DNA of 64,000 nt, taken from the NCBI GenBank assembly GCA_045600125.1, contig JAZRXH010000135.1, positions 1 through 64,000 of the forward strand, read 5' to 3'. Positions 41,877 through 51,249 of the stretch are shown here, piece after piece. The DNA comes from SIG622 sp045600125 (GTDB taxonomy: Bacteria > Bacillota > Clostridia > Oscillospirales > CAG-382). The position numbers were made by a program, and so were the translations under genes. Each line of letters opens with the position of its first letter. Position 1 is the stretch's first letter. The notes under the pieces are model-generated. The model worked only from the letters and a program-made list of their open reading frames with translations, did no database searches and was not told where the DNA came from.

Positions 41877-42989
41877 ATGAAAAATACCTTCGGAAACAGC
41901 ATAAGTCTTACGGTATTCGGCGAAAGCCACGGAAAGGCGGTGGGAGCCGTTCTGGACGGGCTTCCGGCGGGACTCCCGGCGGAAGAGGCAGACATCCGGG
42001 AAGCGCTTTCTCTGCGCCGTCCCTTTGGGGACATCTCCACGGCAAGGCGGGAGAAGGATGACTTTGAAATTCTCAGCGGGGTATTTAGCGGTACGACCTG
42101 CGGGACGCCGCTGTGCATTATGATAAAGAATGAGGACGTAAACTCCGCTTCCTATGAAAAAAGCGCAGGGCTTGCCCGTCCGGGACACGCAGACTACACC
42201 TCGCACGTCAAGTACGGCGGCTTTGAGGACTACCGGGGCGGCGGGCATTTCAGCGGACGGGTAACGGCGGGGATCGTGGCGGTCTGCGCTGTGCTGCGTG
42301 CGGCACTTCTTGCGAAGGGCATCCGCATCGGGTCGCATATCGCCGAAATTGCGGGGGTGTGCGATGCGGCTCTGTCGCTTTCGGATACGGAAAAGCTGGG
42401 GGCTTGTCTTGAGAATCTTTCAAGGACGCCCTTTCCGGTGCTTTCCGAAGGTGCCGGTGAAGAAATGAAAAGGCAGATCCTTACGGCGAAGGAAGAAAAG
42501 GACAGTGTGGGCGGCATTCTCGAGACCTGCATCACGGGGATCCCGGCGGGGGTCGGCGAGCCGTTCTTCGACAGTCTTGAGAGCGAGCTTGCCCATGCGG
42601 TCTTCTCGGTGGGCGGCGTGAAGGGCATTGAGTTCGGGGACGGTTTTGCTCTTGCCCGCATGCGTGGCTCCGAGGCGAACGATGCGATGCGGTATGAAAA
42701 CGGAGAGGTGAGCGTTCTCTCGCACCATGCGGGCGGGATCTACGGCGGCATTTCCGCCGGGATGCCGATCCTCTTCCGGACGGCGATAAAGCCCACGCCC
42801 AGCATCGGCAAAAAGCAGGAAACGATAGATTTTCAAAATATGTGCAATGCGGAGCTTGAAAATACGGGACGGCACGACCCCTGCATCGTCCACCGTGCCC
42901 GTGCGGTGGTGGAGGCGCTTTCGGCGTTCGTCCTCTTTGACGCTCTGTGTGAAAGCTTCGGGAGCGGCTTTTTCCGCACGGAAAAATAA
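41877..42989 (+). CDS. aroC: chorismate synthase
   Basis: The 370-residue, FMN-dependent enzyme makes chorismate from EPSP. Signatures are FGESHGKAVGAVLDGLPAG at the N-terminus, RPGHADYTSHVKYG, and the C-terminal RHDPCIVHRARAVVEA. The length is normal. It is encoded between the GNAT gene and the aroE-aroK fusion, with a 24-bp gap to the latter. Confidence 0.97.
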   Translation: MKNTFGNSISLTVFGESHGKAVGAVLDGLPAGLPAEEADIREALSLRRPFGDISTARREKDDFEILSGVFSGTTCGTPLCIMIKNEDVNSASYEKSAGLARPGHADYTSHVKYGGFEDYRGGGHFSGRVTAGIVAVCAVLRAALLAKGIRIGSHIAEIAGVCDAALSLSDTEKLGACLENLSRTPFPVLSEGAGEEMKRQILTAKEEKDSVGGILETCITGIPAGVGEPFFDSLESELAHAVFSVGGVKGIEFGDGFALARMRGSEANDAMRYENGEVSVLSHHAGGIYGGISAGMPILFRTAIKPTPSIGKKQETIDFQNMCNAELENTGRHDPCIVHRARAVVEALSAFVLFDALCESFGSGFFRTEK

Positions 42990-43013
42990 TAAAAAGAAAA
43001 GGCAGAAAAGAAC

Positions 43014-44303
43014 ATGGAATACGGCTGTATAGGGAAGACGCTGCGGCACAGTTATTCAAAAGAAATACACGCACGGCTCGGGGATTATCCGTATGATCTT
43101 TTTGAGCTTGAAGAGGCGGAGCTTTGCGGTTTTTTCAAAAAGCGGGACTTCCGGGGCATCAACGTGACGATCCCCTACAAGGAGCTTGTTCTGCCGTATC
43201 TCGATTTTCTCTCTCATGACGCCGGAAGGGTCGGGGCGGTGAACACGGTGGTGAACCGGGACGGAAAGCTTTTCGGGTACAACACCGACGTTTTCGGGCT
43301 TTCGTGTCTGCTGAGAAAGCTCGGAACGGAGGTATGCGGAAAAAAGGTGCTGATCCTCGGCACCGGCGGCACCTCCAAAACGGCAAGAGCCGTCTGTGAA
43401 AAGCACGGTGCGAAGGAAACGATCCGGGTCTCCCGAACGGGAAAAGAGGGTGCGGTGACCTACGAGGAAGCGGTTTCGGCTCACCGTGACGCCGACATCC
43501 TCATCAATGCAACGCCCTGCGGGATGTATCCGGATAACGACTCTCTTGCCCTTGAGCTTTCGGCGTTTCCCCGTCTTTGTGCGGTGGCGGATGCAGTGTA
43601 CAATCCTCTGCGGAGCCGCCTTGTACTGGAGGCGAAAAAGCGGGGCATTCCCGCCTCGGGCGGTCTCTTGATGCTGGCGGCGCAGGGAGTACGGGCGAGC
43701 CGGTATTTCCTCGGAAAAGAGCCGAAAGGAAACGGCATCGGCATCGAGGACGACGAGGATTTCGAGAAGGCTCTCCGTGTGACTGAGGGCTGTCTTTTTG
43801 AAAAAGAAAATCTTGTGTTATGCGGGATGCCGGGAGCGGGAAAGACCACGCTCGGGCGTCTGTGCGCCAGGAGCCTCGGGCGGGAATTCGTTGACACCGA
43901 TGAGGAGATCGTAAATAGATGCGGAAAGAGCATTCCGGAAATCTTTGCCACGATCGGCGAAGCGGGCTTCCGTGCGCTCGAGGGCGAGGTCATTCGGGAC
44001 GTTTCAAAGAAGGCGGGGCTTGTGATCTCGGCAGGCGGCGGTGCGGTGCTGTCGGAGGAAAACGTCACCTCGCTCCGGGAAAACGGGAGAATCTTTTTTC
44101 TCGACGTACCGGTATCGCTTCTCTGTCCCACCGAAGACAGACCTCTCGCAAGAAGCCGTGAAGCGTTGGAAATGCTTTACGGGGAGCGGCACGGGCGGTA
44201 CTGCGAGGTATGTGACGAAAGGGTCGTTCTTACCCGCAAGGGGGACGACCGGGAAGAAAATGCCGCACGTATCGCCGGGCTTTTCAAGGAGGCGTACCGA
44301 TAA
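43014..44303 (+). CDS. shikimate dehydrogenase-shikimate kinase fusion
   Basis: The 429-residue bifunctional protein joins two consecutive steps. Residues 1-255 are AroE: NVTIPYK with catalytic Lys56, the NTD motif with Asp92, and the NADP-binding LGTGGTSKTA. Residues about 263-429 are AroK: Walker A GMPGAGKTT at 271-279, DTDEEI near 294-299, FRALEGE with the shikimate-binding Arg, and the AGGGAV loop. The two parts are in one uninterrupted frame without a stop or internal SD, so the fusion is real in this sequence. Dehydroshikimate is thus reduced and phosphorylated by one polypeptide. The kinase part is of near-normal size. Confidence 0.94.
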   Translation: MEYGCIGKTLRHSYSKEIHARLGDYPYDLFELEEAELCGFFKKRDFRGINVTIPYKELVLPYLDFLSHDAGRVGAVNTVVNRDGKLFGYNTDVFGLSCLLRKLGTEVCGKKVLILGTGGTSKTARAVCEKHGAKETIRVSRTGKEGAVTYEEAVSAHRDADILINATPCGMYPDNDSLALELSAFPRLCAVADAVYNPLRSRLVLEAKKRGIPASGGLLMLAAQGVRASRYFLGKEPKGNGIGIEDDEDFEKALRVTEGCLFEKENLVLCGMPGAGKTTLGRLCARSLGREFVDTDEEIVNRCGKSIPEIFATIGEAGFRALEGEVIRDVSKKAGLVISAGGGAVLSEENVTSLRENGRIFFLDVPVSLLCPTEDRPLARSREALEMLYGERHGRYCEVCDERVVLTRKGDDREENAARIAGLFKEAYR

Positions 44304-44432
44304 GTTTTTCGCTTTTTCCTTTTTGAAAAGTCTTGGAATGCGTACATTTATGTTTGAAAATTACAAAAGTCATAAAGGTAAAGGAGGAGGCTTTCGCTCC
44401 CGTTTTCCGCGGAGAGGAGGCGCTGTACTTTC

Positions 44433-44873
44433 ATGAAGATACTTGTCATAAACGGTCCGAACATGAACATGCTGGGCATCCGGGAGCCGGAGATCTACGG
44501 CAAAGAGAACTATGCGGCGCTGTGTGAAAAAATCGAAAAGCACGGCAAGGAAAACGGCATTGAGGTAAAGCTTTTCCAGTCGAACAGTGAGGGCGCCATT
44601 GTGGATGAGATCCAGAGCGCCTGCGGAAGCTTTGACGGCATTGTGATCAATCCCGCGGCGTACACCCACACAAGCATTGCCATTCCCGACGCACTGAAGG
44701 CGGTGGGGATCCCGGCGGCGGAGGTGCATATTTCCGACGTGGACTCCCGGGAGGACTACCGGAGGGTCAATTTCGTGCGGTGCGCCTGCGTGTACTCGGT
44801 GGCGGGGCACGGCTTCGACGGGTATCTCGAGGCGATCGACTATTTGTGTCAAAAGTTTTCGGAGAGAAAATAA
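44433..44873 (+). CDS. aroQ: 3-dehydroquinate dehydratase, type II
   Basis: The 146-residue protein matches type II dehydroquinase. It has INGPNMNMLGIREPEIYG (with the catalytic Tyr), FQSNSEGAIVDEIQ, INPAAYTHTSIAI and AEVHISDVDSRE with the catalytic His. It dehydrates 3-dehydroquinate to 3-dehydroshikimate. A 129-bp gap without a clear terminator separates it from the aroE-aroK fusion. The SD is GAGGAGG, 12 nt before the ATG. Confidence 0.97.
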   Translation: MKILVINGPNMNMLGIREPEIYGKENYAALCEKIEKHGKENGIEVKLFQSNSEGAIVDEIQSACGSFDGIVINPAAYTHTSIAIPDALKAVGIPAAEVHISDVDSREDYRRVNFVRCACVYSVAGHGFDGYLEAIDYLCQKFSERK

Positions 44874-44990
44874 TATGTGTGAAAAAGACACATGTTTTTT
44901 CTTCTGCAAAGAATGAGGCTTGCCGTCGGCATTCCGGAAAAATCCGGGATAGGTGCCGGTAAACTTAAAGTTCAAGGGAGGCGCAGGCAA

Positions 44991-46118
44991 TTGAAACTCA
45001 CACAAAACCGGATCGCAGCCTCACCTGCACATGGGAGCTGTTTCGTTCACGCAAGGGCGGCTTTTTGTGAAGGCGGCTTTTCTCTCATCACGACACAGCC
45101 TCTGCGGCTTTCCGGGAGCGACGTGTTCTACGGGCTGCATCTTCTGAAGAGCTTTGACGGCGGAAAAACGTGGGGAAAGCCGGAGCCGAGCCGGAGCATC
45201 GTGCGAAAGCCGTTCGGCGAAAAAACCGAGATTGTCTTTGCCGACGCAACGCCGACCTTTCACAGAAAGACGGGGAAGATTCTTCTTACGGGTCTCGGAA
45301 ATCTTTATGAGAACGACGCACCGGTGATCAGCGCCCGATGCTATCCGGTGTATGCCGTATACGACTTTGACAAGGGCGATTTTTGTGATTTCAGAATCCT
45401 CGAGCTTGGGGACGACAAGACGTATTACCGGTGCGGGAGCGGGTGCTGTCAGGTCTTCGAGGAAGAAAACGGCGATCTTCTTTTGCCGGTCTACTATACG
45501 GACAAGGCGGGTGCCGCCGATCTCCGGCACAGCTGCATGAAGTCCGTGGTGCTTCGCTGCGCCTTTGACGGCGATGTGCTCTCGGTGAAGGAAATCGGGG
45601 AAAGTCTCAGCGTCAAGGTGCCGAGAGGTCTTTACGAGCCGTCGGTCACAAAGCACGAAGGGCGCTATTTTCTGGCGATGCGGAACGATGAGACCGGGTA
45701 CATAGCAAGCTCAGAAGACGGGCTGCGGTATGACTCGCCTCTTCCGCTGTGCTTTGAGGACGGGGAAAGCGTGGGGAACTATAACACCCAGCAGCACTGG
45801 CTCACCGTGGGAGGAAAGCTCTTTCTCGTCTATACGAGGCGGGACGCTTCCAACGAGCACGTTTTCCGGCACCGGGCGCCGCTGTTCGCCGCAGAATTCG
45901 ACGTCGGCAGGATGTGCATTCTGAAAAGCACCGAGCGCATCGTCGTTCCCGAAAGAGGAGCGAGGCTCGGGAATTTCGGATGCGTAAGCCTTCCTTCCGG
46001 AGAAGGCTTCGTCACGGCGGCGGAGTGGATGCAGTCGGTCGTCAATGAGGATCCGTGGGCGGAATGTGCAAAATACGGCAGTGACAATTCCATATGGCTT
46101 GCAAAACTTTTGCCGTAA
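44991..46118 (+). CDS. sialidase-like (BNR/Asp-box) protein
   Basis: The 375-residue protein, starting at a TTG 9 nt after AAGGGAGG, is a predicted beta-propeller with a clear Asp-box, SFDGGKTWGKP, and further weaker blades (ASSEDGLRYDSPL). It resembles the exo-alpha-sialidase/neuraminidase superfamily, but without signal peptide or a visible complete arginine triad I cannot assign sialidase activity; related proteins act on uronic acids or other glycans. It is inserted between aroQ and aroA, in the same direction and with modest gaps, so it is transcribed with aromatic biosynthesis. An ATG start 33 codons earlier is possible but has no site. Confidence 0.75.
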   Translation: MKLTQNRIAASPAHGSCFVHARAAFCEGGFSLITTQPLRLSGSDVFYGLHLLKSFDGGKTWGKPEPSRSIVRKPFGEKTEIVFADATPTFHRKTGKILLTGLGNLYENDAPVISARCYPVYAVYDFDKGDFCDFRILELGDDKTYYRCGSGCCQVFEEENGDLLLPVYYTDKAGAADLRHSCMKSVVLRCAFDGDVLSVKEIGESLSVKVPRGLYEPSVTKHEGRYFLAMRNDETGYIASSEDGLRYDSPLPLCFEDGESVGNYNTQQHWLTVGGKLFLVYTRRDASNEHVFRHRAPLFAAEFDVGRMCILKSTERIVVPERGARLGNFGCVSLPSGEGFVTAAEWMQSVVNEDPWAECAKYGSDNSIWLAKLLP

Positions 46119-46245
46119 AATGCGCCTGCCCGGGGTTTTTCGGGTGGAATTTGCGGTTTTTCGGTGCATTTCTGAAGGCTTTGGAGTTTGAAAAAACAAG
46201 TTTTTGATGGTTTTGAGTTTTTGAGTGAAAGGAACAATCACAAGA

Positions 46246-47511
46246 ATGAGAGTACGTTTTTCCCCTTCCTCCCCATGCGGGACGGTCAAAGCGCCGGTCT
46301 CCAAAAGCTTTGCCCATCGGCTGCTCATCGGGGCGGCGTTTGCCGAAGGGCAGACCCGTCTTGCGCCGTTCGATTTTTCCGGGGACATAAAGGCGACGGC
46401 GGCGTGTCTTGAAAGATTCGGCGCCAAAGTCGAGCGGTGCGGGGAAGAAATTCTCGTGACCGGGACGGATCTCGGGCTTTCCCGTCCGGGGGTACTGCCC
46501 TGCTTTGAGAGCGGGAGCACCCTGCGCTTTCTTCTGCCGCTTGCGGCGCTGTGCGGGAAGGACGCGGTCTTTACCGGGACAGAGCGGCTTTTGGAGCGTC
46601 CGCTGACGGCGGGGCTATACGATTTTCTGCGGGAATTCGGCTTTGAACTCGAGCGCACGGAGGAAGGACTTCGGCTGTACTACGATCTTTTTTCGGATTA
46701 CCGGGCAAAAAGCGGCAAGACAGGATACGCTTTTTATCTTCCCGCAGGCGAGAGCAGTCAGCCCGCCTCCGGCATTCTTTTCTGTCTGCCGTTTCTCGGG
46801 AAAGGCACAAAGCTGTTTGTGGACGCCCGGCAGGAGAGCTTTGCCTATATCCGCATGACCGCCGAGGTTTTGCGGCTGTTCGGAGCCGGGATTTCGGAGG
46901 AGCGGACGGAAGACGGGAAGAGGGTCGTTTTCACATCGCAAAGCACGGGACTTTTTGCACCGAAGGAAATCCTTGTACCGGAAGGCGACTGCTCCGGGGC
47001 GGCGTTTCCGGCGGCGCTGGGAGAGATTTTCGGCAGCGTCGGCGTCTGCGGTGTTCCGAAAGAGGGAGAAACGGTGCAGGGGGATGCGGTCTATGCGTCG
47101 TATTTTGAAAAGATACGGGGCGGGAACGCTGTCCTTGACGTTTCGGAGTGCATCGACCTTTATCCGATCCTGTGCGTTCTGTGCGCCGTTTCCGGCGGCG
47201 GAAAGCTCTATGGCACAAGGCGGCTTCGGTACAAGGAATCAAGGCGGGACGAGGCGATGGCGGAAGAACTGAAAAAATGCGGGGCGGATATCACGGTATA
47301 CGAAAGCAGAACGGTCATCGGGAAGAGTTCTCTTCACGCTCCCGCCTCTCCCCTCTCCTCTCACGGGGATCACCGCATCGCCATGGCGCTGTCGGTGCTT
47401 CTGTGCGTCTTTGGCGGGGAGCTGACGGATGCGGAGTGCGTATCGAAGAGCTACCCGGGATTCTTTGAGGATCTTGAAGGACTCGGGGTGAAAATGAGCC
47501 GGGAGGCGTAA
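46246..47511 (+). CDS. aroA: 3-phosphoshikimate 1-carboxyvinyltransferase (EPSP synthase)
   Basis: The 421-residue protein joins phosphoenolpyruvate to shikimate 3-phosphate. Signatures: KAPVSKSFAHRLLI, ESGSTLRFLLPLAALCG (family consensus NSGTTxR), and the C-terminal HGDHRIAMALSV and YPGFFEDL. Several usually conserved positions are replaced (Glu-Ser-Gly-Ser for Asn-Ser-Gly-Thr), so this is a divergent enzyme. The ATG at 46246 follows GAAAGGA by 12 nt. It is the last gene of the operon, before a strong terminator. DAHP synthase is not in the window. Confidence 0.93.
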   Translation: MRVRFSPSSPCGTVKAPVSKSFAHRLLIGAAFAEGQTRLAPFDFSGDIKATAACLERFGAKVERCGEEILVTGTDLGLSRPGVLPCFESGSTLRFLLPLAALCGKDAVFTGTERLLERPLTAGLYDFLREFGFELERTEEGLRLYYDLFSDYRAKSGKTGYAFYLPAGESSQPASGILFCLPFLGKGTKLFVDARQESFAYIRMTAEVLRLFGAGISEERTEDGKRVVFTSQSTGLFAPKEILVPEGDCSGAAFPAALGEIFGSVGVCGVPKEGETVQGDAVYASYFEKIRGGNAVLDVSECIDLYPILCVLCAVSGGGKLYGTRRLRYKESRRDEAMAEELKKCGADITVYESRTVIGKSSLHAPASPLSSHGDHRIAMALSVLLCVFGGELTDAECVSKSYPGFFEDLEGLGVKMSREA

Positions 47512-47572
47512 AACATCCGGGCGTAAGCATGACTTATTAGTCCGCTGCGTTTTTCAAAAGAAGCGGGACACG

Positions 47573-47609
47573 GAGTCGGTGAGGAGCGTTCCTCATCGGC
47601 TCTTTTTTT
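47573..47609 (+). terminator. terminator of the chorismate operon
   Basis: GAGTCGGTGAGGA pairs with TCCTCATCGGCTC (two wobble pairs) around GCGT and runs straight into TTTTTTT. Confidence 0.92.
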
Positions 47610-47939
47610 GCGTCATGGGGGCTTCGGGTGTTATGAGAAAGAGGCGTTTTTGCGGAAAATCCTGTTTACGGATATTCCGGGAAAGAGAAAGCCGCAGAGC
47701 GTCTTCCGGAAAAAATAAATACCAAAATGAGGAAGAAATTTGCAATATGACCGAATTTGTTATAAAATTGTAACGGGTGTTCCGTTTTTTCCAAAAGGCG
47801 GCAGGTATGCATCCGTCTTTGTTTCGGTGATTTCGGACGTTTCGTCCCGATTTCTGTATTCTTTGCGGAATTGCTCCGGCAGAACGGCAAAAACAGTCTT
47901 CAAAAGCGGCGAAAATGCCGGAAAGTGCGCCGATATATA
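47610..47939. other. intergenic stretch, no supported gene
   Basis: A 46-codon frame at 47632-47772 lacks a ribosome binding site. A weak promoter-like TTTGCA/TATAAA pair with 16-bp spacing occurs near 47742-47769, followed by a tiny AACGG/CCGTT hairpin and a T-run. Nothing else is recognisable. Confidence 0.45.
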
Positions 47940-47968
47940 TTGACATAATGTAGAGATTGTGGTACAAT
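47940..47968 (+). promoter_or_regulatory. sigma-A promoter of the polysaccharide operon
   Basis: Perfect TTGACA, 17-bp spacer, TACAAT. The leader of about 115 nt to 48090 is GC-rich and has short complementary words (GCCGGGA/ACCCGGAG), but matched no riboswitch or antiterminator consensus known to me. Confidence 0.85.
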
Positions 47969-48089
47969 GGTAGTCGGAATATCATAGCGGTCGTGTGCGC
48001 CTTCGGGGGCGTCCGCACTGCGATCAATGCCGGGAAAGACAGACCCGGAGCGGCGTGTGCAGCTTTAACGGGCTAAAAGGAGCGTCTGT

Positions 48090-49364
48090 ATGAGTGAAAT
48101 AAGCGAAAAAGAAAATAGCGGAAATATCGCAAGCGACGTAAAAAGCAGTCCGGAGGTCAGGATGAACATTTCGTTCTCCCCTCCCGACATATCCGAGCTG
48201 GAGATCGAAGAGGTGGCGGACACGCTTCGCTCGGGCTGGATCACTACGGGTCCGAAGACGAAGAAGCTGGAAAAGGACATTGCGGCGTACGCAGGCAGCG
48301 CAGGCTGTGCCTGTCTGAATTCCCAGACGGCGTGTGCCGAGATGGCGCTGCGTCTTCTCGGGATCGGTCCGGGGGATGAGGTCATCACCACGGCGTACAC
48401 CTACACGGCGACCTGCTCGGTCATCTGTCACGTCGGGGCAAAGCCGGTGCTTGTTGACATTCAGAAAAACAGTCTTGAGATGGACTATGATGCCGCCGAA
48501 AAGGCGATAAACAAGAACACGAAAGCCGTCATTGCGGTGGATGTGGCGGGCATTCCCTGCGACTATGAGCGGATCTATGCCATTGCCGAAAGGAAGAAGG
48601 CGCTCTTCAGACCCCGCACAGAGTTGCAGGAGGCTCTCGGCAGGATCGCCGTTCTGGCGGACACGGCGCACTCCTTCGGCGCCTCGAGGAAGGGCGTTAT
48701 GGCGGGCGCCATGGCGGATTTCTCCTCCTTCTCCTTCCATGCGGTGAAAAACTTCACCACGGCGGAGGGCGGCGCTCTCACCTGGCGGGAGATCGACGGT
48801 ATCGACAACGAAGCAATATACAAGACCCTTATGCTTCTGTCGCTTCACGGGCAGTCGAAGGACGCTCTGGCAAAGACGAAGCCGGGAGCGTGGGAATATG
48901 ACGTAGTGGGTCCCTATTTCAAATGCAACATGACCGACATCATGGCGTCGCTCGGGCTTGCCCAGATGAAGCGTTATCCGGCGCTTCTGGCAAGGCGGCG
49001 GGAGATCATCGGTCGGTACGATGCGGCGCTTCTGCCTCTCGGTGTGGAGGTACTGCCCCACTACACGGAGGAGTACGCCTCCTCGGGACATCTTTACATA
49101 GCGAGAGTGCCGGGAATAAACCATACGCAAAGGTGTGAGATCATCACAAAAACGGCAGAGGCGGGGGTCGCCTGCAACGTACATTACAAGCCGCTGCCGA
49201 TGCTGACGGCATACAAGAGCATGGGCTTTGACATAAAGAGCTATCCGAACGCCTTTGCTCACTATGAGAATGCGATCTCGCTGCCGCTTCACACGAAGCT
49301 GACCGATGAAGAGATCGGGTACGTGATCGAAAAGTTCACCGAAACGGTACGCAATTATGTGTGA
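48090..49364 (+). CDS. DegT/DnrJ/EryC1/StrS-family sugar aminotransferase
   Basis: The 424-residue PLP enzyme transfers an amino group to a keto-sugar nucleotide. Family blocks include SGWITTGPKTKKLEKDIAAY, AYTYTATCSVICHVGAKP, DTAHSFGA, and the PLP-lysine block SFHAVKNFTTAEGGAL. It opens the surface-polysaccharide operon, pointing to a 4-amino or 3-amino sugar in the repeat unit. An insertion of about 10 residues after AERKKALF precedes the DTAHSFGA block. AAAGGAG precedes the ATG; the stop overlaps the GNAT start by 8 bp. Confidence 0.93.
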   Translation: MSEISEKENSGNIASDVKSSPEVRMNISFSPPDISELEIEEVADTLRSGWITTGPKTKKLEKDIAAYAGSAGCACLNSQTACAEMALRLLGIGPGDEVITTAYTYTATCSVICHVGAKPVLVDIQKNSLEMDYDAAEKAINKNTKAVIAVDVAGIPCDYERIYAIAERKKALFRPRTELQEALGRIAVLADTAHSFGASRKGVMAGAMADFSSFSFHAVKNFTTAEGGALTWREIDGIDNEAIYKTLMLLSLHGQSKDALAKTKPGAWEYDVVGPYFKCNMTDIMASLGLAQMKRYPALLARRREIIGRYDAALLPLGVEVLPHYTEEYASSGHLYIARVPGINHTQRCEIITKTAEAGVACNVHYKPLPMLTAYKSMGFDIKSYPNAFAHYENAISLPLHTKLTDEEIGYVIEKFTETVRNYV

Positions 49365-49863
49365 AGACCGTACGGCGTCGGGCAATGCATACGGCATCGT
49401 CAGGGTCGGATTTTTCAATCCGGGGTACATTCTGAGGATTGCGGATATCCTGTATCTGTGCGGTAAGGATATGGCGGAAAAATACGGCCTTCATCATTGG
49501 GATAACTCAAAGTTCAAGACGCTGCTTATTGTGGGGCTCGGTCTTGTGAAAAACAGAGTTTACGCAGTGAATGACAAAAACGGAACGACCGTTGCCACGT
49601 TCCGGACAAAACGAAGCGGCGACAGTCTGCATTTCGGGAAGCTTGCAACACGTCCCGACATGAGCGGTCGCGGGATCGGAAGCTTTTGCATCGGGGAGAT
49701 CGAAAGGTTTGCCGTCGAGTCAGGGTGCAGACAGGTCAGCATGGAGGTCTGTTCTTCCTCCGGAAACGCACTCGGTTTTTATCTGAACAGAGGCTATACC
49801 GTGAGCGGCGACGGAAAAACGCTGAAATATCCCGTCAAAAAGCTCAGCAAGCGGTTATTGTAA
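49357..49863 (+). CDS. GNAT-family N-acetyltransferase
   Basis: The 168-residue protein has the acetyl-CoA motif ATRPDMSGRGIGSFCIGEIE and the C-terminal SSSGNALGFYLNRGY block. Its start overlaps the end of the aminotransferase gene, so the two are translationally coupled. N-acetylation of the amino sugar formed by that enzyme is a natural inference, though an amino-acid acceptor is also possible. Confidence 0.85.
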   Translation: MCEDRTASGNAYGIVRVGFFNPGYILRIADILYLCGKDMAEKYGLHHWDNSKFKTLLIVGLGLVKNRVYAVNDKNGTTVATFRTKRSGDSLHFGKLATRPDMSGRGIGSFCIGEIERFAVESGCRQVSMEVCSSSGNALGFYLNRGYTVSGDGKTLKYPVKKLSKRLL

Positions 49864-50016
49864 AATTCCGTCTGAAAGCGCATCGGAGCGCAAGCAGCAG
49901 CATCGGAGGGGACGGTGATTCCCGGCTGCAGCCGGCATTCGCTGCGTATGGATATAATTACATACGGTGAAAGCCTTTTTTGGTGTTTTACACTTATCCT
50001 TCACCACGGAGACAGT

Positions 50017-51249
50017 ATGAAAAAAATACTTATTATCGGGGCAGGATTCCTTCAGGATTTTGTCATCGTCAAAGCAAAGCAGCTCGGCTATACGGTCGTA
50101 ACGGTCGATGCGGACGAAAAGGCGCCGGGCTTTGCGCATGCCGACGGACACGCCGTCATCAGCATAACCGACGAAAAAGCCTGCCTTGAATATGCGAAAA
50201 AAGAAAAAATCGACGGTGTTCTCACCGCCGCCACCGATTTCGGTGTGATGACGACCGCCTATATTGCGGAAAGCATGGGGCTGCCGGGGCTCTCCTACGA
50301 GGCGGCAAGGCTTGTGAAAAACAAATACCGTGTGCGCAAAAGGCTGTTCGAGTGCGGCGCCGATGACAGCGGTCCCTCCTTCGAGGCGGATGCCGAAAGC
50401 GATCTTCGGGCGCTCGGCAGGATCCTTGCATATCCCGTTATGGTAAAGCCCTGCGACGGCTCGGGAAGCCGGGGAGCCGGAAGAGTCGACAGCGAAGAGG
50501 CTCTTGCCGACGCCGTTTCCTTTGCCATTGCTTCCTCCCTGTCCAAGCGGGCGGAGATCGAGCCGTTCGTTGACGGAAAAGAATACGGTGCGGAGAGTAT
50601 TGTGACAGCGGACGGTGAGATCCACGTGCTGGCGGTCATGAAGAAGCGGATGACAAAGCCGCCCTACTATGCGGAGCTGGGTCACACGGTGCCCTGCGGT
50701 CTTCCGGCTGAGCAGGAGGACAAGATCCGGCGGATCGTCAAAAAGGCGATAAGGGCGCTGGGAATCGGCTTCGGCTGTGTCAACATGGACATGCTCGTCA
50801 CCGAGGACGGGCGGGTATGCATCGTCGACATCGGGGCGAGGATGGGCGGCAACATGATCGGTCCCTGCGTCGTGCCCTACGGGACCGGTATCGATTACAT
50901 GGCGGCGACGATCCGGAATGCCGTGGGGGACGAGGTCAATCTGCACGAGGATGCGCACGACGCCGTAGCGACCCGCCTGCTTGCTTTCAGCGAAGGAACC
51001 ATCGTGCAGCTGCCGGATTTCAGACGGATCGAGGAAGATTACGGCGTGGAGATCGTTCATCACATGCACGAAGGCATGAGGGTGAATGAGTATCATACAA
51101 ATCTCGATGGCTGCGGCTATATTGTTGCCAAAGCAGCCGATGCGGACGAGGCAAACATCAAAGCGGAAAGAGCTTTGAACTATATCCGGGATCACTATTT
51201 TGTTGCGAAAGGTGCAGCAGATCTTGCTGCAGGTGCTGAAAATGTATAA
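50017..51249 (+). CDS. ATP-grasp ligase 1 (carboxylate-amine ligase type)
   Basis: The 410-residue protein has a Rossmann-like pre-ATP-grasp domain (KKILIIGAGFLQDFVIVKAK). The ATP-grasp fold follows: VMVKPCDGSGSRGAGRV as ATP-binding loop, EYGAESIV, and the magnesium-ligand strand GCVNMDMLVTEDGRVCIVDI with GARMGGNMIGP. Such enzymes join a carboxylate to an amine through an acyl phosphate. In this operon it may attach an amino acid to a sugar amine or build a dipeptide. The ATG at 50017 follows CACGGAG; the frame is open earlier but lacks a site. The end overlaps the next gene by 8 bp. Confidence 0.88.
   Translation: MKKILIIGAGFLQDFVIVKAKQLGYTVVTVDADEKAPGFAHADGHAVISITDEKACLEYAKKEKIDGVLTAATDFGVMTTAYIAESMGLPGLSYEAARLVKNKYRVRKRLFECGADDSGPSFEADAESDLRALGRILAYPVMVKPCDGSGSRGAGRVDSEEALADAVSFAIASSLSKRAEIEPFVDGKEYGAESIVTADGEIHVLAVMKKRMTKPPYYAELGHTVPCGLPAEQEDKIRRIVKKAIRALGIGFGCVNMDMLVTEDGRVCIVDIGARMGGNMIGPCVVPYGTGIDYMAATIRNAVGDEVNLHEDAHDAVATRLLAFSEGTIVQLPDFRRIEEDYGVEIVHHMHEGMRVNEYHTNLDGCGYIVAKAADADEANIKAERALNYIRDHYFVAKGAADLAAGAENV

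Noticed and set aside
47632..47772. 46-codon frame before the polysaccharide promoter
   Set aside because: No SD, very basic composition, no sign of conservation available.
47969..48089. Riboswitch or antiterminator RNA in the polysaccharide operon leader
   Set aside because: Short complementary words exist, but no match to cyclic-di-GMP, cyclic-di-AMP or EAR-type consensus could be made by eye.
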